A DNA stretch of 64,000 bases from positions 122,612 through 186,611 of the forward strand of contig NZ_JACHFK010000010.1 of assembly GCF_014201805.1 (NCBI RefSeq), read 5' to 3'. Both the position numbers and the translations under genes were made by a program. Of the stretch, positions 1 to 8,633 are shown piece after piece. Under the pieces are notes generated by a model that saw only the letters and a list, made by a program, of their open reading frames with translations, did no database searches and was not told the origin of the DNA. Position 1 is the first letter of the stretch, and every line of letters starts with the position of its first letter. This DNA is from Deinococcus metalli. GTDB taxonomy: Bacteria > Deinococcota > Deinococci > Deinococcales > Deinococcaceae.

Positions 1-236
1 CGAAGATATGAGCGGACCAGCAGGTCCGCCGTGGAAGCGGGCGCAGACGTGTCATCCGAGCCGAGCCAGCATGCACCGTCCGCCGGGTGTCCAGCCTCAG
101 GTCTGACCGTCCCGGGTCGATCGGAGATTCACACAGGTCATTCCCTATCGCCCGCCCGTGGCCGACAGGGTGCCAGGAATGGACCGACCACCTCCGGACG
201 ATGTCACCGCGCAGGCGCCACCGATCCACAGGCGGT

Positions 237-1136
237 TCAGATCACGGTCGGCTTCGGACCTATCTGCCGAAGCTGCCGCAGGGCCAGGTGGGCCATCGGC
301 GTCGGCTGCTCTGCCCGCCACGCCATCCCGAACACCCAGGGCAGCGGCGGTCCATCCAGCGCCCGGACCACCGTCCCGCCTCCCGAGCGGGCTGTGAGCA
401 GGCCCGACGGCAACACCGCCACCCCTACTCCCGCGGCGACCAGCCCCGTCATCGCTGCGATCTCCGCCCCTGTGGACACCACGTGAGGGCTGGGTTTCGC
501 TGTGCCCAGGCCGGTCAGGAGGGCGGCGTCATCCCGCGCCCGCAACCGGGGGACGAGCACGCGAACCGAGGCCAGAGCGCCGCGAGGCACGGTGTCGTGA
601 ACTGTGAGCGGGTGTGTGGCGGGCAGGAGCAGGGCGTACTCCCCCTGCAGCAGGGGCCAGAAGCGCAGCTCAGTGCGCTCGGGCGGTCCCAGTAAAAACG
701 CGATGTCCAGGCGGTCGTCCAGAAGCGCGCGCTCCAGATCGTCCTCGCTTTTCGTCTCCAGCCGCACCTCCGCCTCTGGAAACCGCTCGCGGAAGGCCCC
801 CAGCAGCGACGGCATGAGCCCCACGCTGCCGAATTCCACGAAGTCGAAGCCCACCCGCAGCACCCCGTCCCTCAGCCCCGCGGCCTGCTGGGCCCGCCGC
901 ACGCTGTCTTTGGCGTCCGCGAGCACCCGACGCGCGTCGGGCAGCAGGGATTCGCCCGCGGGCGTGAGTCTGGCCCCGCGTGAGGTGCGCTCGAACAGGG
1001 GCGCGCCGATCTCGTCCTCGAGTTGCTGGATGCGGTGGGTCAGGGCGGGTTGGGACAGATTCACGCGCTCGGCCGCGCGGGTGAAGTTGCCGGTCTCCGC
1101 GACGGCGACGAAGACGTGCAGGTGCCGGAGTTCCAC
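237..1136 (-). CDS. LysR family transcriptional regulator
   Basis: A 299-aa protein of normal LysR length. The N-terminal winged helix-turn-helix (about residues 1-60, with NFTRAAERVNLSQPALTHRI) is followed by a substrate-binding domain of the periplasmic-binding-protein fold (about 90-295). The start is GTG, with a TAGGCT box on the minus strand 5 nt upstream, which suggests a leaderless transcript. It faces away from the SnoaL/DUF1772 pair at 1366-2237 and is the likely regulator of that pair (inference from divergent position). The ligand is unknown. Confidence 0.93.
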   Translation of the reverse strand: MELRHLHVFVAVAETGNFTRAAERVNLSQPALTHRIQQLEDEIGAPLFERTSRGARLTPAGESLLPDARRVLADAKDSVRRAQQAAGLRDGVLRVGFDFVEFGSVGLMPSLLGAFRERFPEAEVRLETKSEDDLERALLDDRLDIAFLLGPPERTELRFWPLLQGEYALLLPATHPLTVHDTVPRGALASVRVLVPRLRARDDAALLTGLGTAKPSPHVVSTGAEIAAMTGLVAAGVGVAVLPSGLLTARSGGGTVVRALDGPPLPWVFGMAWRAEQPTPMAHLALRQLRQIGPKPTVI

Positions 1137-1141
1137 GGCTC

Positions 1142-1147
1142 AGCCTA
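1142..1147 (-). promoter_or_regulatory. -10 box of leaderless promoter for LysR gene
   Basis: The minus strand reads TAGGCT, five bases before the GTG start. The same TAnnnT to start-codon spacing recurs before many genes in this window. Confidence 0.5.
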
Positions 1148-1365
1148 CCTGTGGAGGCGGTCCGTCATCCATTTTCTTGATGGGACGTGCAAACGGTCTA
1201 TTGGACGACGTGCGCCTTCAGCGGGACACTATGGGCACTTCGAGCCACGCAGCTGAGTCGCTGACGGCTCAAAGCAGTCGCGCTGGGGCCACATTCATCC
1301 ACCCACACCGGGCCACCCAGCGTGGTTCTCGGGGAGCTGCGTTGTCGCCGCTCAAGGAGTCCGCC

Positions 1366-1773
1366 ATGTCCGACCAGCACCTCGCCCAGTCCCTCCTCGA
1401 ACGTGACATGAACGCCTACGCCGACCTGCTGCACGACGGGTACGTCAATCACACCGCCTACGCGGCGCCGGGCGAGGCGGGCAGTATCGCCGTGTTCCAG
1501 CGGTTCCCAGACGCCTTTCAGGACCTCACGGTCACAGTAGAGGCCATGTACGAGGACGGCGAGACCGTGATCGGCCGCTTCCGGTACCGCGGCACCTTCA
1601 CCGGGCCCTTGATGGGCCACCCGCCAACGGGACAGGCGGTGGAAATGCACTCCATTGAGATCCGGCGGGTGTGCCGCGGGCACCTCCAGGAGCACTGGGA
1701 CGCGCTGAACACCCTCGACTTCTCTCTCCACCTCGGGGCAGCGAGCGTGGTGTCCACGGAGGTGACGGCGTGA
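1366..1773 (+). CDS. SnoaL-like / ester cyclase family protein (NTF2 fold)
   Basis: A 135-aa protein with the NTF2-like pattern of SnoaL polyketide cyclase relatives: an N-terminal helix, a DGYVNHTAY stretch, then beta strands around RYRGTFTGPLMGHPPTGQ. I chose ATG 1366 because an AAGGAGT ribosome site lies 5 nt upstream. The open frame runs further upstream, but that part has no coding character. The stop overlaps the start of the next gene (TGATG), so the two are translationally coupled. Its reaction is unknown; the family includes small-molecule cyclases and hydrolases. Confidence 0.85.
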   Translation: MSDQHLAQSLLERDMNAYADLLHDGYVNHTAYAAPGEAGSIAVFQRFPDAFQDLTVTVEAMYEDGETVIGRFRYRGTFTGPLMGHPPTGQAVEMHSIEIRRVCRGHLQEHWDALNTLDFSLHLGAASVVSTEVTA

Positions 1774-2237
1774 TGCTGAGCGACGTGCTGGTCGTGACCG
1801 CCCTGATGTCTGCCGGGGTGGTGTACGGCACCGATGTGTTCTTCGCAGTGGTCGGGCGTGCGGCGTTGGAAGAGGCCAGGGACGAGAGCGTGACGGACGT
1901 GATGGGGAGGCTGCACAGGTATGGGGACGCGCGGATGCCTGTGTTCGGCGCGCTCGGTCTGCTGTCCACCCTCGGGCTGGTGTTTGCCGCGGGCTTCGGC
2001 TCGGCCGCCAGCACCTGGGCGCTCGTCGCACTTGCCGGACTGCTGACGCAACTCGCGGCGTACGTGGTGGTCGCCAGGCCTGTGAATACGATCCTCACGG
2101 CAGCGGCGGCGCAGGGAAACGTTGCGCTGGCTTCGCGGCCGCTCCAGAGGCGCTGGGACAGTGTGATCGTGCTCCGTGCCCTGGGCCTGGCCGCGGGCAT
2201 GGCGGGATTGGCACTGGCCGCGATTTCCCTGCGTTGA
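1773..2237 (+). CDS. DUF1772 (anthrone oxygenase-like) membrane protein
   Basis: A 154-aa integral membrane protein with about four hydrophobic segments (near residues 3-25, 55-75, 80-100 and 132-152) and the RPLQRRWDSV motif near the C terminus typical of DUF1772 proteins. The ATG at 1773 lies inside the preceding stop codon, so expression is coupled to the SnoaL-like gene. The pairing with a cyclase-fold protein hints at modification of a small hydrophobic compound, but that is inference. The family's anthrone oxygenase name rests on distant fungal and actinobacterial relatives. Confidence 0.75.
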   Translation: MLSDVLVVTALMSAGVVYGTDVFFAVVGRAALEEARDESVTDVMGRLHRYGDARMPVFGALGLLSTLGLVFAAGFGSAASTWALVALAGLLTQLAAYVVVARPVNTILTAAAAQGNVALASRPLQRRWDSVIVLRALGLAAGMAGLALAAISLR

Positions 2238-2532
2238 TGGCTGGCCTTCGCCGAACAGCCGGCTCAGGAGCGGGACCGTCGATGTCGTGGCTGGTGGACG
2301 TACGTGACAGACGCTGAAGCTCAACCTCAACGGTTGTGGCGAGGCGTTGCGGTGGCGGGGCGCCATGCTGAGTGGCCAGGAACCTCCTGGCTCCCGGTTC
2401 CCCGGTGCGGTACCTGGCCACACTGCATGGCTGTACCAGCAGAACACCTTCCCGCCAGAGAGGGCCAGGCATGCCTGACACCGGGACATCGCGGCCATCC
2501 TGCGCGACCTGGTCCGCCAGCGGCGCTGAGCG
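2238..2532 (+). other. Intergenic stretch with decayed coding traces
   Basis: No intact gene. Short peptide-like stretches in shifting frames on the plus strand (for example around 2425-2530) look like remnants of an old gene, but no family is recognisable. Confidence 0.3.
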
Positions 2533-3654
2533 TCAGGCCTGTGCCGCCGAGCTGGCAGGACTGTGCTCCGACCGTGAGCCAGGCTGTCCCGATTGCTGGA
2601 AGTCAGCTCCCACGCTCATCACCGTGCAGTTGCGGCCTGCGGCCTTGGCCTGATACAGCGCCTGATCCGCCCGGCCCACGACCTGCCTCGGATCGCCCGT
2701 CACCATCAGCGCTGCCCCCACGCTCACGGTCACCGGCACGTCCACGCTGGACAGGGGATCGCGGCCCACGGCCGCGCGCAGCCGCTCCGCCACCACTGGC
2801 AGGGACGTGGCCCCAACGTCCCGCAGGATCACCGCGAACTCCTCGCCGCCGTACCGGTAGGCCCGGTCCCCCCCGCGAAGTTCCCCTCTGAGGCGCTGTG
2901 CGACCTCGCGGAGCGCTGCGTCTCCCATCGGGTGGCCGTAGGTGTCATTCAGTGCCTTGAAGTGGTCAATGTCCACCATCACCACGGCGTCGCCCACGGT
3001 CAGCCCGGGCAGGTCGTGCTCGAACTGCCGGCGGTTGGCCACGTCCGTGAGGGGGTCCAGCAGCGCCTGGCCTTCCAGGGTGCTCAGGAGCCGCAGTGTG
3101 GTGAGCCGTGAGTCCACGATCATCATGACGACGACGTAGCCGGCCAGACTCAGCAGCAGGAGTGGCAGGTACGTCTGGGCGAACAGCGTCTGGCCGTTCG
3201 GCAGCAGCAGGAGACCCACCCCGTTGGGCAGCAGGGTCAGCAGGCTGCGGGTGACGCGGCGTCGCCAGCTGACCTCGAAGCCCGGCATGGAGTCCAGGCG
3301 GCGGACCACGGTGCCGACCAGGAGCATGCTGATGGTGCTGAGCACCATGATGGGCGCACCGATGCCGCCGAGGTGGAGCCGGTAGAGCATCAGAGGCAGC
3401 GCGACGGCCAGGCCCGCTACGGGGCCGCTGTGCAGCACCGTGAACACGACAGGCACCGCACGGAGGTCGGCGAAGACGCCTGGAACAACCGTGGCGGGGA
3501 ACTGCATCAGCAGCAGGCCGGTGGCGGCCAGGCCGGCGGAGCGCGCCCAGAACCACGGCCCCCGGCCCTGCACGGGCCAGCGGCGATACGTGAAGCCCAG
3601 CATGAACGCGCAGGACGTCAGGATGCACAGGTTGAGGAACAGGGTCGTGAGCAT
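2533..3654 (-). CDS. Diguanylate cyclase with 5TM receptor-like membrane domain
   Basis: A 373-aa protein. Residues 1-190 are hydrophobic with five or six membrane spans and match the 5TMR_LYT type sensor (AVALPLMLYRLHLGGIGA near 84-101). Residues 195-355 form a GGDEF domain that makes cyclic di-GMP from GTP. The active site is intact (GGEEF, 269-273) and an inhibitory I-site RGGD lies at 260-263, so product inhibition is expected. I chose the ATG at 3654 because GGAGGG lies just upstream; the frame stays open for another 98 codons, but those lack family similarity. It acts at the inner membrane; the signal is unknown. Confidence 0.9.
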   Translation of the reverse strand: MLTTLFLNLCILTSCAFMLGFTYRRWPVQGRGPWFWARSAGLAATGLLLMQFPATVVPGVFADLRAVPVVFTVLHSGPVAGLAVALPLMLYRLHLGGIGAPIMVLSTISMLLVGTVVRRLDSMPGFEVSWRRRVTRSLLTLLPNGVGLLLLPNGQTLFAQTYLPLLLLSLAGYVVVMMIVDSRLTTLRLLSTLEGQALLDPLTDVANRRQFEHDLPGLTVGDAVVMVDIDHFKALNDTYGHPMGDAALREVAQRLRGELRGGDRAYRYGGEEFAVILRDVGATSLPVVAERLRAAVGRDPLSSVDVPVTVSVGAALMVTGDPRQVVGRADQALYQAKAAGRNCTVMSVGADFQQSGQPGSRSEHSPASSAAQA

Positions 3655-4065
3655 GGCCCTCCGGCGGGTGGTGCCTGGACGGTACCGGTTGAGCTCTGAC
3701 GGAATCGTGACGACGTTAAACGAAAGACGGCGTCCAAGAAGGGTCGCCAGTGCTGCCTGCCCGGTCATGGTCAAGGTGACAAGGTGCGGGGGGTTCAGGC
3801 CCGGCTGCCGAAGTGCGTCGCACTGTGGCGTCTGCCCCGGTGAAGGCCACGGACGGCGATCGAGCGGACAGGCCAGCCGGTGCTGCGCCCGGTCAGCTTC
3901 CTGAAGAACACGAGCATCGCCACGTTCAAACCCCCAGCAGATGTTCAACGGGTGGAGCCAGATCGATGTGGTCGTCTGACACCGCGCAGTCTGGGCGAGC
4001 TCTGGCCAGTGGCGGGCCAGGTGACAGCGCGTCCTCGGATCCGGGAAGGCACTGGCCTCTGCGCG
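3655..4065. other. Gap without a supported gene
   Basis: About 410 bases between the diguanylate cyclase start and the next gene. Open frames exist on both strands, but none looks like a protein family. It probably contains the cyclase promoter. Confidence 0.4.
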
Positions 4066-4557
4066 TCACCCGGTCTGTATTGCCCCCAGCGACCCTGGCA
4101 CGTGGATGTCCGCGAACGCCCCGTCCTGCCCGAGCGTGGCCTGCATCGTCCCGAGGCTGTGCATGATCAGCAGCACCTGACGCACCCGCCGCGCCGTGAA
4201 CGGCACCTCCGTCTCCAGCTGCGCCACGCTCAGCGGCCGGTCAGCGGTCTGCAGGACCTGATACACCGCCCGCAGCTGCTGGCGGATGCCCGGCAGACAC
4301 GACTCGGCCTGCTCCTGCATCCACATGCGCTGACCCTCCCGCGTCAGCGTCACGGTGTGCGGCGCGCAGGTATCGTCCTCGCGGCGCAGGAAGACCTGGC
4401 CCGCGTCACGCAGGTCCACCAGGACTCGGCCGACCTCAAGGGCCGAGACGCGGTGGACCTGCGCGAAGGTGCGCGCGTCGAACGCATGCCCGGGTTCGTC
4501 CAGCCACGTCAGGGCGACCTCGCGGACGATGGCCGCGCGCAGGAGGCGAGGTCGCAT
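4066..4557 (-). CDS. Hypothetical protein, winged-helix-like
   Basis: A 163-aa protein with two helix-turn-helix-like segments: one near the N terminus (RTFAQVHRVSALEVGRVLVDL), the other near residues 107-130 (LSVAQLETEVPFTARRVRQV), followed by a strand pair. This is the look of a tandem winged-helix DNA-binding protein. I chose the ATG at 4557 because a minus-strand TAAGGT box sits 7 nt upstream; a GTG nine bases earlier is the alternative. No family name can be assigned and no target is evident. Confidence 0.6.
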   Translation of the reverse strand: MRPRLLRAAIVREVALTWLDEPGHAFDARTFAQVHRVSALEVGRVLVDLRDAGQVFLRREDDTCAPHTVTLTREGQRMWMQEQAESCLPGIRQQLRAVYQVLQTADRPLSVAQLETEVPFTARRVRQVLLIMHSLGTMQATLGQDGAFADIHVPGSLGAIQTG

Positions 4558-4915
4558 GACTCTCACCTTACCGGTCCGCCTCCAGCGGCCATGACGACAG
4601 GTCAGGTATCCGGGACCAGTGGACTAGGCAGCACGCGCCCTATTCCTCCGTCACGTGGACGCCGCAGGCGGGCTCGGCACGACAGGCCATCAGGCTACGG
4701 TCGACCCATGAGTTCAGCCGCTCAACCCCCAGTCCACCGGCCAGGGTGCGGTCGTCATCCGCGAGCGAATCATTGATCCTGCTCCGGACGCGCTGGCGGC
4801 GTTCCTCAGTTGCCACACCGCAGTCGGGATTGCCTCCTCCAGTTGGCGGATTTGGCCGAAGCGACTTCCCGAAGTCGCGCGGCCGGCATGGCTGGCGACC
4901 TCAGAGGCTCCGCAT
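4558..4915. other. Gap without a supported gene
   Basis: Apart from the TAAGGT promoter box at 4565-4570 (minus strand) nothing is recognised. Confidence 0.4.
4565..4570 (-). promoter_or_regulatory. -10 box of leaderless promoter
   Basis: TAAGGT on the minus strand, 7 nt before ATG 4557. It follows the leaderless pattern seen elsewhere in the window. Confidence 0.45.
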
Positions 4916-5158
4916 TCAGACGTCTCGCAGGCGGTACCGGCCGCGCGTCACGCGCTCCAGGTCCTGGGTACGCCGTCCAGTGGGGTCGGGCGCCGGCGCG
5001 CAAAGGGTGCTCGTGACGTACGTGCGGATCGACAACTCCTTGTACTGGTGACCGCGCGCCTTCATGCCTGCGACGACGTCTGCGGCACCAAACGTCTGAT
5101 CGGTCCGGCCCTGCACCAGTTCGCGGATGACCTCGAGGATGTCATCTCGACATGTCAT
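4916..5158 (-). CDS. DUF7669-like small protein
   Basis: An 80-aa protein with the pattern I associate with DUF7669: an N-terminal helix (DDILEVIRELV), a helix-turn-helix-like core (FGAADVVAGMKARGHQYKELSIRTYVTSTLC), an AP-x-P segment and a C-terminal DLERVTRGRYRLRDV. Such domains occur as stand-alone proteins or fused to restriction and defence proteins and may bind DNA; the function is unknown. The start is uncertain: ATG 5158 fits the family N terminus, while the frame stays open to 5212. The family name is from memory. Confidence 0.6.
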   Translation of the reverse strand: MTCRDDILEVIRELVQGRTDQTFGAADVVAGMKARGHQYKELSIRTYVTSTLCAPAPDPTGRRTQDLERVTRGRYRLRDV

Positions 5159-5547
5159 GGCCCAAGTATTTGGGCGTCCTACACGTAGAGAAACGAATAT
5201 TCCCACAGTCATCTGGTCAGTTGCGACCTCATTGAGTCTCAGACAGAACGGATGCCCGTGAGGACGCTGGCTATTGTCGGTGCGGGCCGAGGATGACTAC
5301 AGCCGCCTGGGCGGGCAGGTGCGGGGTAACCCGTTCGGGACGTGGAACGCACGCGCGCCGAGGTGTGCCCACAGACCCCTGCGGCGCGCTCCTGGTGGTG
5401 ATCAGGAGCGATACGGTCTCTGGGGCCGTGTGCCGGCGCGCGTGTCTATGTTCGGCGTTAAACGCTCCGCAGCAGGCGCGCAGAAGATCAAGCCGCCTGC
5501 TGCGGTTCTAGGGATATCCAGAACTCCACTCGAGGGACAACAGAGGG
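5159..5547. other. Gap without a supported gene
   Basis: No credible protein. The stretch lies between the DUF7669-like gene and an IS6-type end and is probably debris from past insertion. Confidence 0.4.
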
Positions 5548-5601
5548 GGTAGGGCCTCCGGTCACTCACAGCTCACCACCCACCGATACGTTGCCAGAAC
5601 C
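5548..5601 (-). mobile_element. Relic of an IS6-family right end
   Basis: The outer 14 bases (5588-5601) match 13 of 14 positions of the terminal repeat of the complete IS6 element at 56172-56973. Inward from it the sequence also resembles that element's leader: TCACTCAC and GCTCA blocks in the same order, and a start codon followed by VSDRRP where the complete copy has VSDRKP. After that the homology stops, so only about 50 bases survive. It lies 16 bases from the stop codon of the histidine kinase gene. Confidence 0.6.
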
Positions 5602-5616
5602 CTTGGCCGGAGCTCC

Positions 5617-8271
5617 TCAGGCCTGCGGCAGGCTGAAGAAGAAGGTGGCGCCCTCCCCAGGTCGGCCCTCAGCCCACACTCGCCCGCCGTGCTTCTCCAC
5701 GATGCGCTTCACGTTCGCCAGCCCCACCCCGGTGCCCTCAAATTCGCTCTGGTGGTGCAGCCGCTGGAACACCCCAAACAGCTTGGAGGCGTACTGAGGC
5801 TCGAACCCCGCTCCGTTGTCCCGCACCGCGATCATCACCTCGCCCGGCGCGTCCTCGGCCCAGACGTCGATCACCGCCTCCTCACGGCCCCCGCTGTACT
5901 TCACGGCGTTGCCCAGCAGGTTGGCGAGGACCTGGCGCAGCAGCCCCGCGTCGGCACGCACCACCGGCAGCTCACCGATCCGCCAGGTCACGGTTCGCCC
6001 GTCCAGCTCCGGGGTGAGGTCGGACCGTGCGGCGGCGAAGAGTACGTTCAGGTCCACATCCGTCTTGACCAGTTGGGCAGCGCCTGCCCGGGCCAGGCCC
6101 AGCAGCGCGTCGGTGAGCACCTCCATGCGGGACGCCGCACTCTCGATCTGGTCCACGTACTTGAGCAGGCCAGGAGTGTCGCCGATCTTCCTGCGCAGAA
6201 GTCCCGCGAAACTCCCGACGTGCCTCACCGGGGCGCGCAGGTCGTGCGACACCGTATACGCGAAGGCCCCCAGCTCCTCGTTCGCGGCCCGGAGCTGGGC
6301 CTGCTGCTCGGCGAGCTGCCGGGCGGCGGCCGAGCGCTCGAAGGCGAGTTCCAGCATGAGCACCGCCGTCTCCAGCAGGGCGTGGTCGACCGCCGACCAG
6401 CGGTGGGAGCCGAACAGGCCCACCGCCAGCACCCCCACGACCGAGCCGTCTGCGTGCACCGGCAGGCACGCGGTCGCTCCCACCTCCGACACCAGCTCAC
6501 CCAGTCCGTCGGTGTTCGTGTCGTAGCTGTCCTGGTAGTAGGGGGCGCCGCTCTGGAAGGGAATCCAGAGGTTGCGGGTCTCTTCGAGGGGCAGCCCCGC
6601 GTCCACCACGGCCTGCAGCTCGTCGTTGCCCAGGTCTCCCGTCTGCACCCGGAGCCGCCACAGGCCACCCTCGGGCCGGTAGTACAGCCCGAAGCCCTCG
6701 GGCAACACTTCCAGCACGATCTCCTGTGCCCGCTTCACCAGCACCAGCGGATCGGTCTCGAAGGCGAGGTCGCGCGCGAGCACCGCGAAGCCCTCCAGCG
6801 CCCGGTTGCGCGCCTCCACCACCTCCGCCTGCTCGCGCAGCGCCCGCACGGATCCCGCACGTTCGGCAGCCAGGGTCAGACCGCGCCCCACCCCCCGCAT
6901 CACCGCCTGATCGCTCGCGTTCCAGTAGGCGCGCGTCTTGAGGCCTGTGGTCAACAGCCCCACCACCTCCCCGTCGACCATCACGGGGAAGAACCCAGCC
7001 GCGCCGTACTCGCGGGTCTGCTGGGCGGTGTCGTCCACCTCGTCTCGCCAGCCGTCGATGAACACCGCGTCACGGGCCGCGACGCTCTGTGCGATGCCCA
7101 CCGTGCTCCCCGGCACCCCCTGCCGGACGAGCGCGAGGGTCGCGGCCGGCAGGTCGCCGGCCCACGCGACGCCGCGCCACAGCTCCCCATCCGGCTCGTA
7201 GTACACGGCAGTGCCGTCCTCGAAGGTCGCGTGCAGCACCTCACAGGCCCGCCGGGCGAGGTCGCGTTGCCCTTCCTGGCTGCCGACCGCCTCGCTGAAC
7301 GCCACGAACGCGTCCAGGCTGGCCGTGCGCTCCTGCAGGCGCTGTGTCTGCTCCGCGCGCTCGAGAGCCAGCCCCAGGCCGCGCCCCACGGATTCGATGA
7401 CGGCCTGCTCCTGCACCGTCCACACGGGTCGTCCAGTCCCCGTGGCGAACAGGGCGTAGGGCTGATCGCCATGGAAGTAGGGGGTGACGCTCAGGGCGCT
7501 GGCATATCCCACCGACTGCACCCGGCCTTCATCGCCCTGGGCAAATACGGTCCGGCGGGCGGTGAGGGCGTCCGCGACCAGGGGTGTTCCCAGCGGGACG
7601 CCTGCCTGACGGGCAGCCCGAACGGCGGGGGGCGTGTTGCGTGAGAAGGCGGCTGGGAACGCCGTCTGGCCCTGAATGAGGTACAGGCCGCTCGTGGCCC
7701 CGCTGACCGCGTCCTGAATGATGTCCCCGGCCGCCGTGGCGAGGTCCGCGAGGTCCGTGCTGCTGGCCACCTGGGTCGTGAAGCGCACGAAGGCGTCGAG
7801 CGCGCGTTCCTGTTGGCTGACCCGCACCTCGAGCGTCTGCGCGTGGTCCCTCAGCAGTTGCTGCGTGTCGTGCAGGTGCTGTTCGGCGACCTTGCGCGCC
7901 GTGATGTCCCGGGAGATCGCCAGCAGGCGGGTCACACTGCCGTCTGGGGCCCACAGCGGGGACACGCGGACCTCCCACCACTTCGGGGTGCCTGCAAACG
8001 TCCTGGCCTCACCTTCGAAGGTCGTGCTGTTCCCCGAGCGCGCTGCCTCCAGAGCGCGTTCCACGTGCCCGCGGCCCAGGCCGTCCCAGAGGGTGGGCCA
8101 CGGGACGTTCTGGCAGACGCTGAAATCGTCGATCTCCATGACCTCCAGGCCGCCCGGGTTCATGGACAGGACGCGCGCGTCCAGATCGAGCACCTTGATG
8201 CAGTCGGTGCTGGTGTCGATGATGGCCTGGAGCTCGGTGGGGTTCAGCTGGGGATCGGGGGTCGGGGGCAT
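5617..8271 (-). CDS. PAS-GAF-GAF-GAF sensor histidine kinase
   Basis: An 884-aa soluble kinase. Order: PAS domain with PAC (about 12-130), three GAF domains (about 160-320, 335-480, 500-645), HisKA, then HATPase_c to the C terminus. The phospho-acceptor histidine is present in VSHDLRAPVRH. The ATP site is complete (NLLGNAVKYS N-box, RDNGAGF G1, FEGTGVGL G2). No membrane segments are seen, so it should sense a cytoplasmic signal such as redox state, light or a small molecule. ATG 8271 was chosen because the PAS domain follows directly; the 18 codons upstream are unconvincing. No response regulator gene is adjacent, so its partner is elsewhere. Confidence 0.92.
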   Translation of the reverse strand: MPPTPDPQLNPTELQAIIDTSTDCIKVLDLDARVLSMNPGGLEVMEIDDFSVCQNVPWPTLWDGLGRGHVERALEAARSGNSTTFEGEARTFAGTPKWWEVRVSPLWAPDGSVTRLLAISRDITARKVAEQHLHDTQQLLRDHAQTLEVRVSQQERALDAFVRFTTQVASSTDLADLATAAGDIIQDAVSGATSGLYLIQGQTAFPAAFSRNTPPAVRAARQAGVPLGTPLVADALTARRTVFAQGDEGRVQSVGYASALSVTPYFHGDQPYALFATGTGRPVWTVQEQAVIESVGRGLGLALERAEQTQRLQERTASLDAFVAFSEAVGSQEGQRDLARRACEVLHATFEDGTAVYYEPDGELWRGVAWAGDLPAATLALVRQGVPGSTVGIAQSVAARDAVFIDGWRDEVDDTAQQTREYGAAGFFPVMVDGEVVGLLTTGLKTRAYWNASDQAVMRGVGRGLTLAAERAGSVRALREQAEVVEARNRALEGFAVLARDLAFETDPLVLVKRAQEIVLEVLPEGFGLYYRPEGGLWRLRVQTGDLGNDELQAVVDAGLPLEETRNLWIPFQSGAPYYQDSYDTNTDGLGELVSEVGATACLPVHADGSVVGVLAVGLFGSHRWSAVDHALLETAVLMLELAFERSAAARQLAEQQAQLRAANEELGAFAYTVSHDLRAPVRHVGSFAGLLRRKIGDTPGLLKYVDQIESAASRMEVLTDALLGLARAGAAQLVKTDVDLNVLFAAARSDLTPELDGRTVTWRIGELPVVRADAGLLRQVLANLLGNAVKYSGGREEAVIDVWAEDAPGEVMIAVRDNGAGFEPQYASKLFGVFQRLHHQSEFEGTGVGLANVKRIVEKHGGRVWAEGRPGEGATFFFSLPQA

Positions 8272-8633
8272 GACTCGGCGCTCAGTCTGACATCTGACTG
8301 GGCACTGAATGGCCGCGCCACCCACCGTGGGTGTGGAGCCGGCATGACCGGTAGCCGCCGGACGTCTTGATCAGGGTGTTCCGTCCAGCGGCGGACACGA
8401 CCTGGACATGCTCTACAGCACAGCGAGGGTGCGAAGGACTGCGAGCATGGATCAGCGAACGACGATGAACGCCGAACGGCCCCGCGCTTCACGCCCGAGT
8501 TCTGAACCTCTCTGTCGGGCCCGAACGGCCGTTGCCACTGCCCCCAGGTGTACCGACCACGCCGGATCAGAAGCGATCTGGCACACGACCTGATTCTCAA
8601 GCCGCGTGCCGAGCGACCCCGGTCTCGCCCGGG
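8272..8633. other. Intergenic gap upstream of the histidine kinase
   Basis: No gene supported. It holds the small inverted repeat at 8319-8333, and the 3' end of the BTAD/AAA gene abuts its right edge. Confidence 0.4.
8319..8333. repeat. Small inverted repeat upstream of histidine kinase
   Basis: CACCCAC and GTGGGTG separated by one base, 48 bases upstream of the kinase start. It could be an operator or an RNA hairpin in the leader. Chance occurrence of a 7-bp repeat in this GC-rich DNA is not excluded. Confidence 0.3.

Noticed and set aside
4806..4825. Sequence resembling the IS6 end (AGTTGCCACACC)
   Set aside because: Too few matching bases to separate from chance, and no element sequence adjoins it.
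5689..7644. Open frame of 651 codons on the plus strand opposite the histidine kinase
   Set aside because: Shadow of the kinase gene; His/Arg/Gly-rich translation typical of an antisense frame.
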